Of a stretch of DNA of 44,870 bases, positions 1-7,366 are shown piece by piece. The stretch is from Alphaproteobacteria bacterium (GTDB lineage Bacteria; Pseudomonadota; Alphaproteobacteria; Rhodospirillales; Rhodospirillaceae). The DNA is taken from contig JADFXL010000005.1 of NCBI GenBank assembly GCA_015233585.1, forward strand, positions 1 to 44,870. The letters run 5' to 3'. The translations under genes and the position numbers were made by a program. The stretch's first letter is position 1. Every line of letters begins with the position of its first letter. Below the pieces are notes generated by a model, which ran no database searches, was not told the origin of the DNA, and was given only the letters and a program-made list of their open reading frames with translations.

Positions 1-671
1 ATACCGCGTACAATCGAGCCATCAATAGGGACGAATTCGCCCGCTTGCAGGACAATGACGTCGCCCGCTTGCAGGGACTCGAACGGCACCGCAACTTCCG
101 TGTCGTCGCAGGAAAGCCATACTTGGCGGGGGTTTTCGCCAAACAAATGTTCCAGCCTGTTCTTGGATCGCAGCTGCGTCTTATGCACCAGCTTCAGGCC
201 ATAAAAGTAAACGCCCGAACATATCGATGCGAGCAGGTAGTAGCCGGACAGCAGACTGACAGCCACGAGAAGCGATTCAAGCTGATTGGAGCGGATCTTG
301 CGCTCAATGAAGGTGCTTTCAACGGCGCTTTCCAGGAGAGGGATCATGGCGTAACTCATTATGCCGACCACGATCAGGCTCGCTGGCGGAAAAAACCATG
401 TCGCGATTGAGGCTAAAGCCGCAACGCCGATCATCCGCAGGTGGCGGTCAATGACAGCCTCAGGTGGGACCTGGCTTGTCGTGCTCGGCTCGCCGGTGGA
501 CACGACGGAAGACGAAGAAGCCGCAGGCACGACAACATAGCGCCCGGATAATTCGCTCGGTTCCCGTATAGTCGTCTGCGGCAATTTGGCCGGAGCCTGT
601 TTCCGGTGTCGCCAATGTGTATTTACGGCAGCATAGGCGATGCTGCCAAGAACGAACAGTTCTGCCAACAT
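1..671 (-). CDS. Cation-transporting P-type ATPase, N-terminal part (runs off left edge)
   Basis: Reading the minus strand from an ATG at 671 gives about 223 open codons that leave the window at base 1. A GGAG sits about 9 bases before the ATG. The N-terminus starts with a hydrophobic segment (MLAELFVLGSIAYAAV), then a Ser/Val-rich cytosolic stretch, two closely spaced membrane segments (LRMIGVAALASIATWFF and SLIVVGIMSY), a second hydrophobic hairpin (LLVAVSLLSGYYLLASICSG), and then the actuator-domain signature LQAGDVIVLQAGEFVPIDGS, which is characteristic of P-type ATPases. No CxxC heavy-metal-binding domain is visible, so the substrate cannot be assigned; a P1B-like heavy-metal pump is most likely. 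The phosphorylation (DKTGT) and ATP-binding domains lie outside the window. An apparent plus-strand reading frame over 45-410 is only its antisense shadow. Confidence 0.85.
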   Translation of the reverse strand, partial: MLAELFVLGSIAYAAVNTHWRHRKQAPAKLPQTTIREPSELSGRYVVVPAASSSSVVSTGEPSTTSQVPPEAVIDRHLRMIGVAALASIATWFFPPASLIVVGIMSYAMIPLLESAVESTFIERKIRSNQLESLLVAVSLLSGYYLLASICSGVYFYGLKLVHKTQLRSKNRLEHLFGENPRQVWLSCDDTEVAVPFESLQAGDVIVLQAGEFVPIDGSIVRG

Positions 672-751
672 TAGCGCTGACTCCGAATAAGGAGAGGAAG
701 TTCATTTGCGAGAAATCGTTACAAGCAAGAGCTACGCCATCTATTAAGGGA

Positions 752-887
752 CCTGTACAGAAAGGCCGCGCCCGTGTCAACATGTACAGGTGTGCCGGCT
801 CCGGTTTTTCCTGGACACATGTTTAGGTTTTTCATGGACACATGTTTACATCAATTCTGTGTCCAGGAAAAACCGGAGCCGGCACAC
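752..887. mobile_element. Inverted-repeat element, probable insertion-sequence end remnant
   Basis: Two nested signals lie here. CCTGTACA (752-759) is mirrored by TGTACAGG (783-790). A perfect 30-bp inverted repeat has arms at 790-819 and 858-887 around a 38-base centre. The 14-bp block TGGACACATGTTTA occurs twice in direct orientation (812-825 and 835-848). Repeated sub-terminal blocks plus long inverted ends resemble abutted or deleted ends of a transposable element (IS21-type ends carry such repeats), but no transposase is present. It could equally be a miniature inverted-repeat element. No target-site duplication was recognised. Confidence 0.5.
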
Positions 888-968
888 AGACAGCCGGGTG
901 CGGTACACCCGCTCTTGTCCTCCAGTGACACAGCGAAATTATATGCGTCTTGACAACAGGGAAAGTGA

Positions 969-1073
969 ATGAAATCGTGCAGCCAATTTTGCGGCGAACT
1001 CGAAGGACGGTCGGCCGGGGCCAGCGACAAAGATTATGATTATTTTGGCCGCGCCGACAAGATCTGGCGATAA
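969..1073 (+). CDS. Possible 34-aa peptide upstream of the diaminobutyrate genes
   Basis: A short frame starts at ATG 969 after an AGGGAA-like ribosome site (958-963) and ends at TAA 1071-1073, 22 bases before the aminotransferase start. The predicted peptide begins MKSCSQFCGELEG and ends DYDYFGRADKIWR, with two cysteines four apart and an aromatic/charged tail. It has no recognised family. It could be a leader peptide, a small ribosomal peptide substrate for the neighbouring enzymes, or a chance frame; the last cannot be excluded from one sequence. Confidence 0.3.
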   Translation: MKSCSQFCGELEGRSAGASDKDYDYFGRADKIWR

Positions 1074-1095
1074 TGTTTGGGGCAATGGGTTACCT

Positions 1096-2424
1096 ATGCG
1101 TGCAGTGAGCTTTCTCGACCGACAAATCCAGACTGAGTCCAATGCGCGGACCTATCCACGACGGCTGCCGATCGTCATCGACAAGGCGGAGGGGCTGTGG
1201 GTCACCGACGTTAACGATAAAGTTTATATGGACTGTCTGGCCGGAGCCGGCACCCTGGTTCTGGGGCACAACCATCCGGTCGTCATAGACGCTTTGCGGT
1301 GGCACCTGGACGAGGGGCGGCCTATGATCGCGCTCGACCTGCCCACCCCGACCAAGGATGCCTTCGTCGAGGCGCTGCTGTCGACCCTGCCCTGCCCATT
1401 GCGGGACGGCAAAATCCATTTCTGCTCGCCTTCCGGCTCGGATGCCGTCGAGGCTGCCGTAAAGCTGGTCAAGATCGCCACCGGACGACGCGGCATTCTC
1501 GCCTTTTCCGGCGGCTATCACGGCCATACTCACGGCTCTCTGGCCATGATGGGCAATCGTGGTCCCAAGCGGGCGATCAGTGGTCTGATGCCCGACGTAC
1601 AGTTCATGCCCTTCCCTTATTGCTATCGCTGCCCCTTCGGTCGCGCGACGGCTTGCGGCGATGATAGGTCTGATCCGCCCTGCCAGCATCTGTTGCGCGC
1701 CATGGTGCATGACCCCAATTCCGGACTGCCCCCGCTTGCTGGCGCTTTGGTTGAGGTGGTGCAGGGCGAAGGCGGCGTGATTCCGTCGAACCCGGCATGG
1801 ATGCGGGCAATGGCAGATACTTTGAAAAACGAAGCGGCGCTGATCGTCGACGAAGTCCAGACCGGCTGGGGGCGCACGGGGAAACTTTATGCCTTCGAGC
1901 ATTCCGGCGTGTGTCCCGACGTGGTGGTCCTGGCAAAAGCGATCGGCGGCGGGCTTCCCCTGGCCGTCATTATCTATCGCCGCGAACTGGACTGCTGGGA
2001 ATCGGGGGCACATGCCGGTACCTTCCGCGCCAGTCAGATGGCGATGGCGGCGGGATTGGCGACGCTCAAGCACATTCAGGACGCCGGATTGGCCGAGAAC
2101 GCCGAGGTGATGGGGCGGCGCCTTTGCTCGCGGCTTAAGGAATTGCAGACTAAACACCCCTTCATCGGCGATGTGCGGGGGGTGGGTCTGATGCTGGGCA
2201 TGGAAATCGTTGCACCGGAGGCGGACGCCACAGGGCGTCCAGCGACGGATGGCGCCCGGGCTCGCCGGTTGCAGACGGCGCTTCTTGCCCAGGGCGTGAT
2301 CGCCGAACTGGGGGGACGTGACGATGCGGTGTTGCGGCTGCTGCCACCGCTCAACATCACCCTGCGCGAGACCGATCTGATCGCCGATGCGATCACAGCC
2401 GCCTGCGGCAACGTTGCCGCATGA
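1096..2424 (+). CDS. dat: L-2,4-diaminobutyrate:2-oxoglutarate aminotransferase
   Basis: This is a PLP-dependent class III aminotransferase of 442 aa from the chosen ATG. The family interconverts aspartate semialdehyde and L-2,4-diaminobutyrate using glutamate/2-oxoglutarate (EC 2.6.1.76). Visible signatures are the N-terminal block ESNARTYPRRLP typical of Dat/RhbA/EctB-type enzymes, GGYHGHTHGSLA, the PLP-ring aspartate in LIVDEVQTGWGRTG, and the Schiff-base lysine in VVLAKAIGGGLP (about Lys281). ATG 1096 is preferred because family similarity begins just after it; an in-frame ATG at 1036 would add 20 residues overlapping the small upstream frame. Its stop overlaps the next start by four bases (ATGA), so the two are translationally coupled. 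The pairing with a decarboxylase supports diaminobutyrate as substrate rather than ornithine or GABA. Confidence 0.88.
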   Translation: MRAVSFLDRQIQTESNARTYPRRLPIVIDKAEGLWVTDVNDKVYMDCLAGAGTLVLGHNHPVVIDALRWHLDEGRPMIALDLPTPTKDAFVEALLSTLPCPLRDGKIHFCSPSGSDAVEAAVKLVKIATGRRGILAFSGGYHGHTHGSLAMMGNRGPKRAISGLMPDVQFMPFPYCYRCPFGRATACGDDRSDPPCQHLLRAMVHDPNSGLPPLAGALVEVVQGEGGVIPSNPAWMRAMADTLKNEAALIVDEVQTGWGRTGKLYAFEHSGVCPDVVVLAKAIGGGLPLAVIIYRRELDCWESGAHAGTFRASQMAMAAGLATLKHIQDAGLAENAEVMGRRLCSRLKELQTKHPFIGDVRGVGLMLGMEIVAPEADATGRPATDGARARRLQTALLAQGVIAELGGRDDAVLRLLPPLNITLRETDLIADAITAACGNVAA

Positions 2425-3866
2425 AAGGTCTCGTCTTCTCACCTGCGTCGCTAGCGGATTGGCTGGATTTGCTGAATCGCACAGCGGAAACCATCGCCAA
2501 CCATCTTCCCGCCGGTCCCTATGCGGGAGGGATGCCGGATGCTGCTGCCCGGACCATGGCGGCACCGATCCTGCCCCAGACGGCATGTTCTCCTGAGCAG
2601 GTACTAGCCGGGCTCGGCGCTGTGGTCGCAGGTTCGGTCGGCATATGGCATCCGCATGTGACGGCCCATCTGCATTGTCCGGTGCTGCTGCCGGCCTTGG
2701 CGGCGGAAGTGGCGATCGCGGCGCTCAACGCGTCGATGGACTCGTTCGATCAAGCGCCGGCCGCGACCCTGGTCGAAAACCGTCTCTGCGAATGGCTTTG
2801 CGATCGCGCCGGGTTCGGTGCGAGATCGGGCGCGACCTTCACCAGCGGGGCTACCCAGTCAAATTTCATGGGCTTGCTGCTGGCCCGCGACGCGTTCTCG
2901 GCGTCCTATTGGGACCACCCCACCCGCCTTAAGGGTTTACATCCAGAATCCCGCCGTCTGCGTATCCTGTGTTCGACCGACGCTCATTTTAGCATCGCTA
3001 AGGCTGCGTTCCAACTGGGCCTGGCTGCCGATGCGGTGGTGCCGGTCGGGGGCGACACGGATCGCAGAATGCGGCCCGAGGCGTTGTCGCAAACGATCAC
3101 GGATCTGCGTCAGCTGGGTTGCCTGCCATTCGTGGTGGTAGCCACCGCCGGCACCACCGATTTCGGGGCTATCGACCCCTTGCGTGAGATCGCAGCCATC
3201 GCGCAGCGGGAAGGGATGTGGCTGCATGTCGATGCCGCCTATGGTGGCGCGCTCTTGCTTTCGGGATGCTACAGAGACCGTCTTGTCGGCATTGGGCTGG
3301 CCGATTCGGTGGCCATCGACTTCCACAAGGCATTCTTGCAGCCGGTCAGTTGCGGTGCATTCCTTGTCGCCGACGCCGCGTATTTCAAGCTGATCGAGGT
3401 GGTGGCCGATTATCTCAACCCCGATCCCGAGCCCGGAGACGAGGCGTTTTCCCATCTGGTCAATCGCTCGCTGATGACCACCAGACGGTTCGACGCGTTG
3501 AAATTATGGATGAGCCTGCAATGGCTCGGCGAACGCGGCTATGCCGAGTTGATCGACCGCCCCATCGATCTGGCCCGTGAAGCTGCGGCCATGCTGGCGG
3601 CGGACCCGGCCTTCACGCTCCTGGCGGAACCACAGCTAGGCTGCGTGGTGTTCCGTCTGGCCAACGTCGACGACCGGGTGAACCGCGAGGTGCCGCGCCG
3701 CCTGTTCCAAGAGGGCCGCGCCGTTCTCGGCCACACCCGCATCGATGGACGATATTGCCTTAAACTGACCCTGATCAACCCCCTGACCCGCATCGAAGAC
3801 ATCGCCGCCCTGCTGGCGATGATCGTTACCTGCCGCGACGAGATCGCCGCGCTCACCCCTCGCTGA
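2421..3866 (+). CDS. ddc: L-2,4-diaminobutyrate decarboxylase
   Basis: This is a 481-aa PLP-dependent group II decarboxylase. The family member paired with Dat converts L-2,4-diaminobutyrate to 1,3-diaminopropane and CO2 (EC 4.1.1.86). Signatures are TSGATQSNFMGLLLARD, the cofactor-binding HVDAAYGGALLLSG, and SVAIDFHKAFLQPVSCGAF containing the Schiff-base lysine (about Lys303). The start overlaps the aminotransferase stop as ATGA, so both should be made together. Dat-Ddc pairs are known from Acinetobacter and from the start of rhizobactin-type siderophore pathways (RhbA-RhbB). No siderophore synthetase or norspermidine genes are visible here, so the fate of the diaminopropane is open. Glutamate or tyrosine decarboxylase activity is less likely given the context. 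Confidence 0.87.
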   Translation: MKGLVFSPASLADWLDLLNRTAETIANHLPAGPYAGGMPDAAARTMAAPILPQTACSPEQVLAGLGAVVAGSVGIWHPHVTAHLHCPVLLPALAAEVAIAALNASMDSFDQAPAATLVENRLCEWLCDRAGFGARSGATFTSGATQSNFMGLLLARDAFSASYWDHPTRLKGLHPESRRLRILCSTDAHFSIAKAAFQLGLAADAVVPVGGDTDRRMRPEALSQTITDLRQLGCLPFVVVATAGTTDFGAIDPLREIAAIAQREGMWLHVDAAYGGALLLSGCYRDRLVGIGLADSVAIDFHKAFLQPVSCGAFLVADAAYFKLIEVVADYLNPDPEPGDEAFSHLVNRSLMTTRRFDALKLWMSLQWLGERGYAELIDRPIDLAREAAAMLAADPAFTLLAEPQLGCVVFRLANVDDRVNREVPRRLFQEGRAVLGHTRIDGRYCLKLTLINPLTRIEDIAALLAMIVTCRDEIAALTPR

Positions 3867-4156
3867 TCGATGTCAACTGCCCAGGGCGTCGACGTAGTGG
3901 AATTCGACCGTCACCCCGAAATCCGCAGTGGCGCATTGACCAACTCGTCGGAAAGCTGCGGTTCGAGAGCGACGTTACGGGGGCTTGCCCGACCGGCTCG
4001 TTGCTGGCGCCACCGTCTGTCCGCACCACAGTTCCGAAAGCCGGCGCACCCGGAGCGCTGGCTATCAGCGGCAAATTCTGATACATTTCCAAAGACGGTG
4101 GTTGGTTTGCTCACAATTATAACGATTCCATCCGCATTTAAATCTGGATCAGTACT
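3867..4156. other. Spacer with a sharp change in base composition
   Basis: No gene is supported here. The first roughly 200 bases are GC-rich like the decarboxylase gene and hold only short unrecognised frames on both strands. From about 4075 the sequence becomes AT-rich and stays so through the next two genes, which marks a probable junction of DNA from different sources. No transposase remnant or terminator was recognised. Confidence 0.5.
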
Positions 4157-5347
4157 ATGGAGATAAACGAATTTAATAAAGCAAAGATTCCTTTCTCTCT
4201 TTCTGAATACGAAGAACGCTGGCACCGTGTTCGGTTAATGATGTCAGAGGAAAGAATTGATTTATTATTTGTTACCGGACCTGAAGGTATTTGTTATCTG
4301 CACGGGCATCAGGCTAATTGGTATCAGGGGAACTCGCCAAAGGAGTGGCCAGCTATTTCAGGGACAGCCATCCATGTCAATCACGATTCTCCTATACACT
4401 TTGATATTATAGATGAGATAAATCTTCTTAGACAATCTTCGATTCTTAAAGATATTCGCATTTACCCAACATTATCAATTGATTCGATTTTCTTTCTAAT
4501 CGGCGAACTTTCAGCCTTAGGCTGGTTAGGGGGGACCGTCGGATTAGAATTTTCCAATTACAGACCAAATCGGTCGATAAGCGAAACCATGGAACAGGCT
4601 TTTATTGCAGCGGGTAATCGCGTTGTAGATAGCAGTTCGATCATGCGAAAAGTACGGCGTATAAAATCGCCACAGGAAATTGCAATGATAGAACAGGCTT
4701 ATCGTATCGTTGATATAGGACACCATGCTTTACAAAAAAATCTGAGACCTGGTGTAACAGAATTAGATCTTGCGGCTGAAGTTAACTACGCAATGATGAA
4801 AGCTGGGGGGGAACAAGCTGCGCTTTTGTTATCCTTACAGTCAGGGCCTCTGGCATCGTTCCACGGGCTGCCTTCGCGGAGGATTATCTCCCAAGGCGAT
4901 TTGGTAACAATGGACCCCTGCGGTGTTGTGAATCGTTACCACGCTAACAGAGCGCGCGCTTATTATTTGGGTGATCCGGATAAGAAATTAATCTCATTGT
5001 ATGAGGCGGCTGGCGGCGCCTTTAATGTGTTGGTTGATAATGCAAAGAATTGCACGTCTGTTTCACACGTCAACAGAATTCTACGTACCTATTATGAAGA
5101 TAGCAATATCTGGCCGTTACGCGAGTGGGTCGGAGGCTATGAACTAGGTATCAGCTTTCCTCCTGACTGGGTAGGGGATTTTGTTTTTACCGTTGAAGAT
5201 GAAAATTCTGAAGACTATTTCCAGGCCGGAATGGTTACGAATTTTGAGAGTATTTTTGGTACATTTCTTATCGACACGGTTGTTTACGAAGAAAAGCAAG
5301 CTCGGATATTATCTGCTGATATGCCTCAGCTTATGGTAATTGATTAG
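4157..5347 (+). CDS. M24-family hydrolase resembling ectoine hydrolase/creatinase
   Basis: This is a 396-aa protein with the two-domain layout of M24 (pita-bread) enzymes: an N-terminal creatinase-type domain opening with SEYEERWHRVRLMM, and a C-terminal catalytic fold from about residue 165. The blocks FHGLPSRRIISQGDLVTMDP, NRYHANRARAYYLGDP and GYELGISFPPDW recall the ectoine hydrolase (DoeA/EutD) and creatinase branch. Canonical M24 metal ligands are mostly replaced: the Asp 11 residues after the first is Asn, the GHG histidine position is Tyr, and the last Glu position is Ile (FLIDTVV). This fits metal-independent C-N hydrolases of the creatinase/DoeA type rather than aminopeptidase P. DoeA opens ectoine to N-acetyl-diaminobutyrate, a suggestive link with the upstream genes. 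The gene is AT-rich compared with dat/ddc, suggesting separate acquisition. No clear ribosome site precedes the ATG. Confidence 0.72.
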   Translation: MEINEFNKAKIPFSLSEYEERWHRVRLMMSEERIDLLFVTGPEGICYLHGHQANWYQGNSPKEWPAISGTAIHVNHDSPIHFDIIDEINLLRQSSILKDIRIYPTLSIDSIFFLIGELSALGWLGGTVGLEFSNYRPNRSISETMEQAFIAAGNRVVDSSSIMRKVRRIKSPQEIAMIEQAYRIVDIGHHALQKNLRPGVTELDLAAEVNYAMMKAGGEQAALLLSLQSGPLASFHGLPSRRIISQGDLVTMDPCGVVNRYHANRARAYYLGDPDKKLISLYEAAGGAFNVLVDNAKNCTSVSHVNRILRTYYEDSNIWPLREWVGGYELGISFPPDWVGDFVFTVEDENSEDYFQAGMVTNFESIFGTFLIDTVVYEEKQARILSADMPQLMVID

Positions 5348-5366
5348 AACAAGGAGCCTAGAAAAT

Positions 5367-5999
5367 ATGACTTCTTCGTTCTGCAAAGTACCGACTAATC
5401 CAGAATTCAATTATCTAATTCGATCGGCTCACGCAGATGAACTGCCTCGATTGATTGAAATTGAGAAGGCGGCCCTGAATCTGTTTAAACAGACAGAACA
5501 CTTTGCGCTTGCAGACAATCCTACGCCTGATCCAATGATGTACCTGAGATTTTTGGACAAAGGAGCAATTTTTGTGGCCGTAGATAGCGAGGACAACATA
5601 GTCGGATTTGCACTGACAGAAGAAGTTGGGTGTCAAGGCTTTCTGAACGAGATATATGTACATCCTGCCCACGGAAGACAGGGACTTGGTCGCAGATTGG
5701 TTGATGCGGTAAAAATATGGTGCGACATGCGTGGGTACAACGAAGTCCGATTGACTACGTTTGTTAATGTTGCATGGAACGCTCCTTACTATGCTCGTCT
5801 TGGCTTCCAGCCACTCAAAGAAGACGAACTGAGTCCAGAACTGCTTGATGTGCGAAGAGACGAGGCGACGACGTGGGGAGTTGATATTACCAGAACCGTA
5901 TTTATGACACTTGTGATTCGTCAAAACATTATGAGTATCATAACTAAAGATAGACAGAAAGACAGCCAGAAGATTGTGATATTTTCTGTATTATCGTGA
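5367..5999 (+). CDS. GNAT-family N-acetyltransferase
   Basis: This is a 210-aa protein of the Gcn5-related acetyltransferase fold. The acetyl-CoA pyrophosphate-binding loop is seen as HPAHGRQGLGRRLVDAV (Q/R-x-x-G-x-G pattern) after the beta-4 strand FLNEIYV; the C-terminal YYARLGFQPL is the usual GNAT helix-strand ending. The start at ATG 5367 is fixed by AAGGAG at 5351-5356; an in-frame ATG at 5340 overlaps the upstream stop and is less likely. It follows the M24 gene by 19 bases, with the same AT-rich composition, so the two form an operon. The substrate is unknown; an amino group on diaminobutyrate, diaminopropane or a product of the hydrolase is a reasonable guess from context. The last ~25 residues, rich in Lys/Gln/Ile, lie outside the domain. 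Confidence 0.75.
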   Translation: MTSSFCKVPTNPEFNYLIRSAHADELPRLIEIEKAALNLFKQTEHFALADNPTPDPMMYLRFLDKGAIFVAVDSEDNIVGFALTEEVGCQGFLNEIYVHPAHGRQGLGRRLVDAVKIWCDMRGYNEVRLTTFVNVAWNAPYYARLGFQPLKEDELSPELLDVRRDEATTWGVDITRTVFMTLVIRQNIMSIITKDRQKDSQKIVIFSVLS

Positions 6000-6047
6000 G
6001 GATGGTGGTAGCGGCGAAGGGAAAGATCGACCATTTCCGGTGAATTC

Positions 6048-6299
6048 GTAAGCATTCGGTGAACCACGCGGTGGCCATACAGCGTTGACCGGTTTTGCTC
6101 AGGCCGCGCATCTCATCAGGGCGATACGGGATTTCCAGTTCCACGGCAATAGTTCGTCGATTCTATTGGCCGGATGGTCGGCGATGCGTGCGAGTACGTC
6201 GGCGAGCCAGGCCAGGGGATCCGCATCGTTCATTTTTGCTGTGACGATCAGCGTGTACATGATCGCCGCACGTTGGCCACCGCGGTCGGAACCGGCGAA
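6048..6299 (-). pseudogene. IS66-family transposase, C-terminal remnant with element end
   Basis: The minus strand from 6299 to a stop at 6099-6101 encodes 66 residues matching the C-terminus of the large IS66 transposase (TnpC): [45 protein letters not shown]. The rest of the gene is missing and the frame starts abruptly at the junction with an IS5 fragment near 6300. The plus-strand sequence GTAAGCATTCGGTGAACC beginning at 6048 looks like the IS66 terminal repeat (GTAAGC start), which marks the element's right end. Non-functional. Confidence 0.78.
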
Positions 6300-6422
6300 T
6301 AAAGTATGGCTCCGACAAAAAGGCGATTATCTTCTGCGGTTCCACCAACATTACCTTTCACGGCCCGGAAGAAAATCTTTGATCCGATCCCATTGATCGT
6401 CGCGTAATCCATAACGTTTCAT
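6300..6422 (-). pseudogene. IS5-family transposase, N-terminal remnant (frameshifted)
   Basis: From ATG 6422 on the minus strand the frame reads MKRYGLRDDQWDRIKDFLPG, the usual start of an IS5-family transposase, then stops at 6351. A shifted frame continues with [17 protein letters not shown], which is the expected next part of the family, so a small indel has broken the gene. The match ends near 6300 where the IS66 fragment begins. It is a dead double relic formed by one element inserting into or recombining with another. Confidence 0.75.
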
Positions 6423-6452
6423 CGGTCAGCTCCAAATCAGCCGACCGTCTAT

Positions 6453-6532
6453 GAATCACATTACCTAGAAAGGAATCACATTACCTAGAAAGGAATCACA
6501 TTACCTAGAAAGGAATCACATTACCTAGAAAG
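6453..6532. repeat. Four exact tandem copies of a 20-bp unit
   Basis: The unit GAATCACATTACCTAGAAAG occurs four times head to tail (6453-6472, 6473-6492, 6493-6512, 6513-6532) with no mismatch and no spacer. It lies between the IS5 relic and the 3' end of the pilin gene. The perfect identity suggests recent slippage or expansion. It is not a CRISPR array because there are no spacers. Confidence 0.95.
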
Positions 6533-6612
6533 TTGGTAGACTCGTTTTCAGACCAAGCCAAGAACATTGACTCGTATTACGCGATTTCAAAATTACTAAC
6601 TGACGACACGCC

Positions 6613-7272
6613 CTAGAACGCCTGCGCCGATGGGTTTCTTGACGCACAGGAACCATTCGTAGCGTCGGCGTTGGAAAATACGCCCTGCACCTGAGTCTGG
6701 TTGACAAAATCGCCACGGAAGGCGTTACCTTCCCAGTATTTGGTCAACGCCGGATTGGTGGGAGCTACGGATGCGAAATACACGGCATAATTAGTTTGAA
6801 TCTCTCCATTCCCACCGGCGATAACGGGTGTTGCCCGGATGCAAATCTCCACATGCCCGATACTGTCAGTCCCAGAGGCGGCGATCTGGTAATCCCATGC
6901 GCTTGTGGTTGGCATGGTAAGTGTTGGTATAATGGAGCTGAGACACGAAGCGGGCGTTGCTTGATTACAATGGGCTGCTACGGTGTCTATATATGGATTG
7001 GCATTCAGGTTTGTAACAATTTGGGCGAGTGGAGTTGTGCCGGCATCATTGATATGCTGTGCGACGTAGCCTGATACGGCCGACGCGATGTGACCGGAGA
7101 AGTTGACCGGCTCGGCTGTCTGGGAAACTTTGATAAAATTCTGAAGCTTCGGGATGCCGATAGCAGCCAGGATGCCGATGATGGTCACCACCACCATCAA
7201 CTCGATCAGGGTGAAACCGCGCTGGGCGGGCATAGAGAATCTGGGCTTGGCAATCAACGGAATTGTCCGCAT
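6613..7272 (-). CDS. Type IV pilin-like protein
   Basis: From ATG 7272 this is 219 aa. The prepilin peptidase site is PAQRG/FTLIELMVVVTIIG, with the conserved Glu at mature position 5 and the hydrophobic N-terminal helix that anchors pilins in the inner membrane before assembly. The mature protein has an Ala/Thr/Asn-rich globular head with several cysteines (HCNQATPASC, EICIRA, and GSCASRNP near the C-terminus) that could form a disulphide-bounded D-region. An internal ATG at 7233 would give a shorter six-residue leader (MPAQRG), also acceptable; no strong ribosome site separates the two. It has no pilus assembly genes beside it; the secretin gene at 41999 is the only related gene in the window. 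It could be a major pilin or a pseudopilin. Confidence 0.85.
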   Translation of the reverse strand: MRTIPLIAKPRFSMPAQRGFTLIELMVVVTIIGILAAIGIPKLQNFIKVSQTAEPVNFSGHIASAVSGYVAQHINDAGTTPLAQIVTNLNANPYIDTVAAHCNQATPASCLSSIIPTLTMPTTSAWDYQIAASGTDSIGHVEICIRATPVIAGGNGEIQTNYAVYFASVAPTNPALTKYWEGNAFRGDFVNQTQVQGVFSNADATNGSCASRNPSAQAF

Positions 7273-7366
7273 CACACGATGTATCCTGATCCAACAGGTT
7301 GAAAGTAAGGATGCGAGAGGCCTCAGGCCCTCGTTCTTTCCTTTTCCGATCAAGCCAATCCCCCCC

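Noticed and set aside
45-410. Plus-strand frame at the left edge
   Set aside because: The minus strand carries a clear P-type ATPase actuator motif over the same bases; this frame is its shadow.
1090-2586. Minus-strand 498-codon frame over the aminotransferase gene
   Set aside because: It is antisense to a gene with full catalytic motifs and has no recognisable domain of its own; long antisense frames are common in GC-rich DNA.
3853-4225. Two overlapping minus-strand frames between ddc and the M24 gene
   Set aside because: No ribosome site, no recognisable family and a base composition break in the middle; not supported as genes.
6453-6532. CRISPR array
   Set aside because: The 20-bp units are contiguous with no spacers and there are no cas genes nearby.
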